The notes below the pieces were generated by a model. That model made no database searches, was not told where the DNA came from, and saw nothing but the letters and a program-made list of their open reading frames with translations. A program made the position numbers and the translations under genes. From positions 1 through 64,000 of the forward strand of contig JAFRQF010000034.1 of the NCBI GenBank assembly GCA_017428765.1: a DNA stretch of 64,000 bases, read 5' to 3'. This document shows positions 59,994 through 64,000 of this stretch, one piece after another (positions within the stretch are counted from its first letter, which is position 1; each line of letters opens with the position of its first letter). Source of the stretch: Erysipelotrichaceae bacterium. GTDB lineage: Bacteria > Bacillota_I > Bacilli_A > Erysipelotrichales > Erysipelotrichaceae.

Positions 59994-60576
59994 CTATCAG
60001 AAACATCTCAAACAGATCGCATCTTTGAAAGGAAGACCGGACTTGCTGATCCACATCTGCTGCGGTGTCTGCTCGGTCTACCCTTTGAAATACCTTTCGC
60101 AGTATTTTAAGATCACCATCTTCTTCTCCAACTCCAATATCTACCCTTACGAGGAATACCAGAGAAGACTTGATGCCTTGAAACAATACCTGCAATATCT
60201 CAACGATGACTCGATCCGTCTCATCGAAGACCGCTATGACAATGTCACATATATGAAAGACCTGGCACGCTTCAAGGATGAACCGGAAGGCGGAAAGCGC
60301 TGCAAGCTGTGCTATGAAAAGCGCATGGAAGAGACCTTCGCCTATGCGGCAAAGCATTCCTATGCCTATTGCACGACGGTCATGTCGATCTCCAACCGCA
60401 AGAATGCCGACTGGATCAATGAGATCGGCGAAAAGCTGCAGAAGAAGTATCCTGAAACGACCTATCTGTATGCCGATTTCAAAAAAGGCGACGGGATCAT
60501 CATGAACGACAGGATGAACAAGGAACTTGGTCTTTATCATCAGGACTATTGCGGATGCATCTACTCGATCCGTTAA
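59986..60576 (+). CDS. queH: QueH epoxyqueuosine reductase
   Basis: The 196-residue protein has HICCGVCSV near residue 20, [11 protein letters not shown] near 105 and HQDYCGC near 185. These cysteine clusters bind the [4Fe-4S] and iron centres of QueH, a non-homologous alternative to QueG. It removes the epoxide to make queuosine, so with tgt and queA the last steps are complete. No preQ1 synthesis genes are nearby, so salvage of preQ1 or queuine is possible. Confidence 0.92.
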   Translation: MNNYQKHLKQIASLKGRPDLLIHICCGVCSVYPLKYLSQYFKITIFFSNSNIYPYEEYQRRLDALKQYLQYLNDDSIRLIEDRYDNVTYMKDLARFKDEPEGGKRCKLCYEKRMEETFAYAAKHSYAYCTTVMSISNRKNADWINEIGEKLQKKYPETTYLYADFKKGDGIIMNDRMNKELGLYHQDYCGCIYSIR

Positions 60577-60605
60577 GATCTTCGTAAGGAAGATCTTTTC
60601 TTTTG
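60575..60605 (+). terminator. Terminator of tgt-queA-queH
   Basis: AAGATCTTC pairs with GAAGATCTT around GTAAG and TTTTC follows. Confidence 0.85.
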
Positions 60606-60609
60606 ATGC

Positions 60610-60615
60610 TAGAAT
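60610..60615 (+). promoter_or_regulatory. Extended -10 of the 39-residue ORF and cyclo-ligase unit
   Basis: TGCTAGAAT ends at 60615, 6 nt before the ATG of the small ORF. It follows the queH terminator. Confidence 0.6.
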
Positions 60616-60621
60616 GAAATC

Positions 60622-60741
60622 ATGAAGGGATTCTTCCAAAAATTCAGAAACATCATCGATACCGTCCTGCAGGATCTGATCATCGGCTGCACCGCCGGTT
60701 TCATTTCCACATATCTGACTCACAGGAACCATGTCCGATAA
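60622..60741 (+). CDS. 39-residue small membrane-like peptide
   Basis: The frame encodes an amphipathic N-terminus (MKGFFQKFRNIID) and a short hydrophobic stretch (about residues 14-31), ending in a basic tail. Its ATG is 6 nt after an extended -10. It overlaps the start of the cyclo-ligase gene by 11 bp, as a leader or accessory frame would. No family is recognised. Translation through it would deliver ribosomes to the cyclo-ligase start. Confidence 0.5.
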   Translation: MKGFFQKFRNIIDTVLQDLIIGCTAGFISTYLTHRNHVR

Positions 60742-61258
60742 AAAAGAATTACGCAAAAGATATAAGAAGATCCTGGGATCTCTTTCCGAAGAAGAAAGGG
60801 CTTCGTATTCAAGGATCATCTGCGAAAAGCTTTCTTCTCTGGTCAAAGGGAAGATCTTTCTTTCCTATTCACCGATCGGCAAGGAAGTCGATGTCTCCCG
60901 TATCAATGAGCTTTACCTTCCGGCCTACCCTCGTGTCCTGAAGGACCATCAGATGGAGGCGCGTTTACCGAAAGATAGCCGTTTCCTGATCAGCCGTTAC
61001 GGCATAGCGGAACCCGATCCCGATCACAGTATCCTCATCGATAAGAAGAAGCTGGAAGTCATCCTCGTCCCCCTTGTGGCCTTTCATGAAAGTAGGATCC
61101 GGCTGGGACATGGCGGCGGCTATTATGACCGCTATTTAAAAAACACCGACGCTTTGAAGATCGGTGTTGCCTATGAGATACAGAAAACTGAGGAAGATTT
61201 TTCTCAGATGCATGACATCCCGCTGGATATGATCGTAACTGAAAAGAGTATCTATTGA
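60731..61258 (+). CDS. 5-formyltetrahydrofolate cyclo-ligase
   Basis: The 175-residue protein begins KKELRKRYKKILGSL and has the ATP-binding GHGGGYYDRYL near residue 130, the YgfA/MTHFS hallmark. It converts 5-formyl-THF to 5,10-methenyl-THF with ATP. The ATG follows AGGAACC closely and overlaps the 39-residue ORF, so it is probably translationally coupled. Confidence 0.92.
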   Translation: MSDKKELRKRYKKILGSLSEEERASYSRIICEKLSSLVKGKIFLSYSPIGKEVDVSRINELYLPAYPRVLKDHQMEARLPKDSRFLISRYGIAEPDPDHSILIDKKKLEVILVPLVAFHESRIRLGHGGGYYDRYLKNTDALKIGVAYEIQKTEEDFSQMHDIPLDMIVTEKSIY

Positions 61259-61271
61259 GATACTCTTATTT
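61244..61271. terminator. Bidirectional terminator between the cyclo-ligase and E2-like genes
   Basis: AAGAGTATCT pairs perfectly with AGATACTCTT around a 4 nt loop. T-rich tails lie on both sides and it includes or abuts both stop codons. Confidence 0.75.
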
Positions 61272-62141
61272 CATATTGATCTTGGCCCAGAGCTCGTCCG
61301 GAAGTTTTTCGTTCAGCGGACGTTCCAGCAGTTCCGGGTTCTCCAGGAAGAGCTGCAGCATCTTGATCGATTTTGAGAAATAGTAACCGTCGGCGATCCT
61401 TTCATCGACCGTGAAGCCGAGCTTCACGCCGTCTTTGAAGATGACCTGTTCGTTCTCGAAGAACGGCATCTTTCCCGACTGGCCGATGACGACGAACATC
61501 GACGTCGTGCCCCAGTTGGTCAGATGGTGATAACCATCCGGAAGACCGATGGAACCAAGGTTCGCCAAAACGACGGAAGAGTGGTACGGATCCGTCTCGA
61601 TGAGGGCCTTCGGGATCCAGCTGTGCTTTTCCAGCCAGCACACGAAACGAAGGACAGGACGGGAGATGAACTTCGGCAGTTTGTTGAACTTGTCCATGAA
61701 ACCGGTCGATTCATCCACATACGACTTGTTTTTCAGCTTCAGAAGCTGTCTTTTCAATTCGTTATGGACATCGTCGATATTCCATTCCGGCTTGGAATGC
61801 ACGAAGGCCAGCACTTCGCCGCCATTGTCCGCAAACTCCTGTTTTACCGTGAAGGCCGCAGAAACTTCATTCCTCTTGTACATCTTGCGGTCATGAATGA
61901 ACAGCGACAGTTTGGAGCGAAGCGTGACGATCTTCAGAACACCTGTTACGATGCACTGGAACATATTGTATTTGTAGTCCGGATTTTCCGCATTCTTCTT
62001 TTTGATGAACTCATTCAGATTCGTCAGATCGATCTGGAACGTAAAATACGTCTGGTTGTCACAGCGATCCGGATACATGAACGGCATAATAAAATGCATG
62101 GAATCCGTATTTTTCAGATATTTGGCATCAAATCTATCCAT
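61266..62141 (-). CDS. CAT/E2-like acyltransferase-fold protein lacking the catalytic His
   Basis: The 291-residue protein matches the catalytic domain of 2-oxoacid dehydrogenase E2 and chloramphenicol acetyltransferase, but has no lipoyl or E3-binding domain. SSVVLANLGSIGLPDGYHHL near residue 190 and a C-terminal TVDERIADGYYF align with the HxxxDG active site, where Glu replaces the His. The protein is therefore probably inactive in classical acyl transfer. AAGGGG precedes ATG. It stands alone between two terminators. A ligand-binding or structural role is possible. Confidence 0.75.
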   Translation of the reverse strand: MDRFDAKYLKNTDSMHFIMPFMYPDRCDNQTYFTFQIDLTNLNEFIKKKNAENPDYKYNMFQCIVTGVLKIVTLRSKLSLFIHDRKMYKRNEVSAAFTVKQEFADNGGEVLAFVHSKPEWNIDDVHNELKRQLLKLKNKSYVDESTGFMDKFNKLPKFISRPVLRFVCWLEKHSWIPKALIETDPYHSSVVLANLGSIGLPDGYHHLTNWGTTSMFVVIGQSGKMPFFENEQVIFKDGVKLGFTVDERIADGYYFSKSIKMLQLFLENPELLERPLNEKLPDELWAKINMK

Positions 62142-62255
62142 TTTTTAAACCCCTTAATAACTATTTCATTCTACTTTTTAAATCAGCGTTTTTCAATAAT
62201 GCGTGTGACAAAAGCGGATCGCCTGTAACTGATATAATCAAAGTGAGGTGACGAT

Positions 62256-62570
62256 ATGATAAAGATATACAGCAGTGAGATGTGCCCGGACTGCCGGGAT
62301 TTCAAGAAGAACCTTGACCGTTACAAGATCGCATATGAGATCATCGACATCAATTCGAGCCTGCGCGATCTCAAAGCCTTTCTGGCTTTAAGAGACGAGA
62401 GCTCCGTATTCGATCAGGTGAAAAAAGGCCATTCCATCGGCATACCAGCTCTTGTAAAACAAGACGGGTCCGTAAGTCTCGATTGGGCGGGATTCATCAG
62501 CGAAAACGGATTCGAGCCCTTCTATGAAGAGACAGGTCCGGCCTGTTCGATCGACGGAAAGAACTGTTAA
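62256..62570 (+). CDS. Glutaredoxin-like thioredoxin-fold protein
   Basis: The 104-residue protein has the active site CPDC near residue 10 and a cis-Pro-like GIPALVKQDG near residue 68. It may reduce disulfides or report redox state. Two further cysteines sit in the C-terminal CSIDGKNC, which could form a second pair. GTGAGGTGACGAT precedes ATG. It is convergent with the Mbeg1-like gene and otherwise isolated. Confidence 0.8.
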   Translation: MIKIYSSEMCPDCRDFKKNLDRYKIAYEIIDINSSLRDLKAFLALRDESSVFDQVKKGHSIGIPALVKQDGSVSLDWAGFISENGFEPFYEETGPACSIDGKNC

Positions 62571-62572
62571 AA

Positions 62573-62596
62573 AAGAAGACTAGCTGTCTTCTTTTT
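62573..62596. terminator. Bidirectional terminator between glutaredoxin-like and Mbeg1-like genes
   Basis: AAGAAGAC pairs with GTCTTCTT around a 5 nt loop, with T-rich flanks on both strands. Confidence 0.8.
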
Positions 62597-63776
62597 CTTT
62601 CAGTTCATTGATATAATCTTCGATCAGCCGGCTGGCAAAGGAGATCTCGGCATGTTTTGCCCTGGCTTTGATGCTTTCAGCCTTTTGCGAGACCTTTTGC
62701 GTCAGGTTGAGACCGCTGGAGACCGAGATCGAGAACGTCTTGGCAAGATCGATCGCGATCGATCTGGCAACGGAATCCATTTCCGAGAGTTCCTTGATCA
62801 CCTTCAACAAGACGCTCATACCGCCCGTCGCCAGCTGAGAGACGGATTCGATGCCGGCTTCATGGAAGGCTTTGAACAGTTCTTCGGTGAAGATCTCTTT
62901 CTGTTCATCGCTGGAGTCGTTCAGAAACTTCAGTAAGGCGATCCTGGTCTTGTCCGTCTGGAAAGAGTCGGAATCCGCCCTGTCGATGCGGTTGACCTTG
63001 ATCTGCCAGGTCATCATGCCGTGAGCTTCGACGATGTTTCTGGTCGTGACTTTGGCGATCGTGCGGGCCGGGCTCATCTCAAAGATCGTACCGACACCGT
63101 CTTTTTCCGGAACGATCAGCTGGTAACGGTCTTTGACCTTATTGAATTCGTTTTCGTCATACGAGCCCGGACGAAGACCCGGTCCGTCATTGGAGATGAT
63201 CTGGATGATCCTGCTCCGTATGAGAGGCTTGCAATGAACGGCAGCATAGAGCGCAAGGTTGCCGCCCTTGGAATGACCGATGATCCTGTATTTGCGGAAA
63301 AGATTGAAGTGCCGGTTGACATAGGAGAGCGCATCGTCCTGCGAAGCGATCTTCTTGTATGCCAGATAGCAGTCTTCCTTCCAGCCGATGAGACTGTCAT
63401 CCGTTCCCTTGAAACAGACGACTGTCGTGCGGTCGGGCAGGTCGACCATGAATGCGGCAAACTGCTCCGCCGTACCTGCGTGTAACAGTGACTCATAATT
63501 GTATATGATGCAATCCCTGTAACGCGGTACATCTTTCATCGCTTGCAATATCTGCACGGCGTCTTTGTTGTGGTGCTTTGAAAGATTCGCCGGATCCTTC
63601 ATATCCTCAAAGTAACGCTCAGCGAGCTGCTGTATCGTGACCTTGTCATCTTTTTTCAGAACATTATCAAAATTCGCATAAATCAGCTGCGAGAATACAA
63701 GATTGTCCGCTTCATTGAAAGGATCGGATCTGAAACTCAGATCCCCTCTCAGCCTAATATAATCCAGTGCGTTCAT
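62580..63776 (-). CDS. Mbeg1-like (DUF2974) alpha/beta hydrolase
   Basis: The 398-residue protein has a lipase-like core: VVCFKGTDDSLIGWKEDCYL near residue 135 and the nucleophile elbow RIIGHSKGGNLALYAAV near 165, containing GHSKG. An Asp/His region follows near 205 and 260. The C-terminal 130 residues are helical. DUF2974 proteins are putative cytoplasmic lipases or esterases. TATAAT lies 30 nt before ATG, and no Shine-Dalgarno is clear. Confidence 0.78.
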   Translation of the reverse strand: MNALDYIRLRGDLSFRSDPFNEADNLVFSQLIYANFDNVLKKDDKVTIQQLAERYFEDMKDPANLSKHHNKDAVQILQAMKDVPRYRDCIIYNYESLLHAGTAEQFAAFMVDLPDRTTVVCFKGTDDSLIGWKEDCYLAYKKIASQDDALSYVNRHFNLFRKYRIIGHSKGGNLALYAAVHCKPLIRSRIIQIISNDGPGLRPGSYDENEFNKVKDRYQLIVPEKDGVGTIFEMSPARTIAKVTTRNIVEAHGMMTWQIKVNRIDRADSDSFQTDKTRIALLKFLNDSSDEQKEIFTEELFKAFHEAGIESVSQLATGGMSVLLKVIKELSEMDSVARSIAIDLAKTFSISVSSGLNLTQKVSQKAESIKARAKHAEISFASRLIEDYINELKEKEDS

Positions 63777-63864
63777 AAACCGTTTCTTTTCTTTACGGCT
63801 TCATTATACCAGCAAGCCCTCACTTTTTTAACATAGACAGAAGATACGTTTTTCCGTTTTTGTA

Positions 63865-63893
63865 TTGCAAGAGAGAAAATACAGAGATATAAT
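63865..63893 (+). promoter_or_regulatory. Promoter of the metal-transport HMA gene
   Basis: TTGCAA and TATAAT are separated by 17 bp. The initiation region is covered by the adjacent palindrome. Confidence 0.7.
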
Positions 63894-63894
63894 A

Positions 63895-63916
63895 CATATG
63901 AACAGATGTTCATATG
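63895..63916. promoter_or_regulatory. ArsR/CzrA-type metalloregulator operator
   Basis: CATATGAACA and TGTTCATATG form perfect 10 bp arms around a 2 bp centre, just after the -10. Palindromes of ATATGAAC type are bound by ArsR/SmtB-family metal sensors in Gram-positive bacteria. The repressor gene itself is not in view. Confidence 0.75.
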
Positions 63917-63937
63917 TTCATTATGGAGGAATCAGAT

Positions 63938-64000
63938 ATGAAAAAAACTTACAAGATCGACGTCGACTGCGCAAACTGTGCTAGCAAGATGGAAGAAGCC
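63938..64000 (+). CDS. Heavy-metal-associated (HMA) protein, probably the start of a P-type ATPase; 3' end outside the window
   Basis: Only 21 residues are visible: MKKTYKIDVDCANCASKMEE. DCANCASKMEE is an HMA-type CxxC metal-binding segment with the CANC motif common in Zn/Cd P-type ATPases. GGAGGAATCAG precedes ATG. The ArsR-type palindrome over the promoter suggests metal-induced expression. It could also be a short metallochaperone. Confidence 0.7.
   Translation, partial: MKKTYKIDVDCANCASKMEEA

Overview
The window looks like a chromosomal segment of a low-to-mid GC Firmicute. An anaerobe of the Erysipelotrichia type is my best guess. That rests on AGGAGG-type ribosome binding sites, the rpmH-rnpA-yidC-khpB block, PadR/DUF1700/DUF4097, QueH-type queuosine synthesis, a sensory-type [FeFe]-hydrogenase homologue, nucleoside salvage instead of respiration genes, and compact gene packing. 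The taxon is inferred; no 16S gene is present. There is no phage, insertion sequence or CRISPR array. Both edges cut genes: a TPM-domain protein on the left and a metal-transport HMA protein on the right.

Layout. 0-4.2 kb: zinc-ribbon/TPM pair, tRNA-Val, MATE exporter, small membrane protein. 4.2-8.4 kb: a phosphate module (Na/Pi cotransporter with PhoU-like tail, PhoR kinase, PhoB regulator) with 11-bp-period Pho-box-like repeats in front of both transcription units. 8.4-11.8 kb: glycogen synthase with a long Lys/Glu/Ala N-terminal extension, a deletion scar joining an EAL-domain stub to a lipase tail, a GNAT enzyme and tRNA-Leu. 11.8-18.7 kb: coaX-maf, tRNA-Thr, a sensory [FeFe]-hydrogenase homologue with its SpoIIE-type phosphatase, and tex. 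18.7-31.6 kb: DegV, then a seven-gene reverse-strand unit (two nucleoside hydrolases, M18 aminopeptidase, AlkP-family phosphodiesterase, three zinc-ribbon or membrane proteins), divergent add-udp, the PadR/DUF4097 unit and deoD-PfkB kinase-dipeptidase. 31.6-38.2 kb: glycosyltransferase, GNAT, tRNA-Trp, Mrp, DUF523, scpA-scpB, SIS-domain protein and a Tyr-Gln-Lys-Gly tRNA array. 38.2-49.5 kb: GH25 lysozyme, CDF transporter, methyltransferase, FGGY kinase, khpB-yidC-rnpA-rpmH, a PTS EIIC with a Cys-less EIIB domain, DJ-1, MalY-like and FliB-like proteins. 49.6-54.2 kb: a visibly AT-richer catabolic operon (polar amino-acid ABC transporter, VOC protein, two BtpA/SgcQ proteins around an eroded SDR gene). 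54.5-64 kb: HAD phosphatase, AI-2E permease, pyrophosphatase-like protein, exonuclease, tgt-queA-queH, 5-formyl-THF cyclo-ligase, an E2-like acyltransferase, glutaredoxin, Mbeg1-like hydrolase and the start of a metal-transport gene.

The most general signal is architectural. About fifteen genes that open transcription units have a TATAAT-like hexamer ending 6-8 nt before the start codon and no usable Shine-Dalgarno. Genes inside operons, and other first genes, have normal Shine-Dalgarnos. This points to widespread leaderless transcription. The second theme is local gene erosion: EAL/lipase scar, SDR remnant, Cys-less EIIB, His-less E2-like enzyme and altered pyrophosphatase motif.

Functionally the segment joins phosphate sensing and uptake, nucleoside catabolism (hydrolases, deaminase, phosphorylases, sugar kinase), queuosine modification, chromosome segregation and envelope or peptide turnover. 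All functions are read from sequence motifs without database searches.
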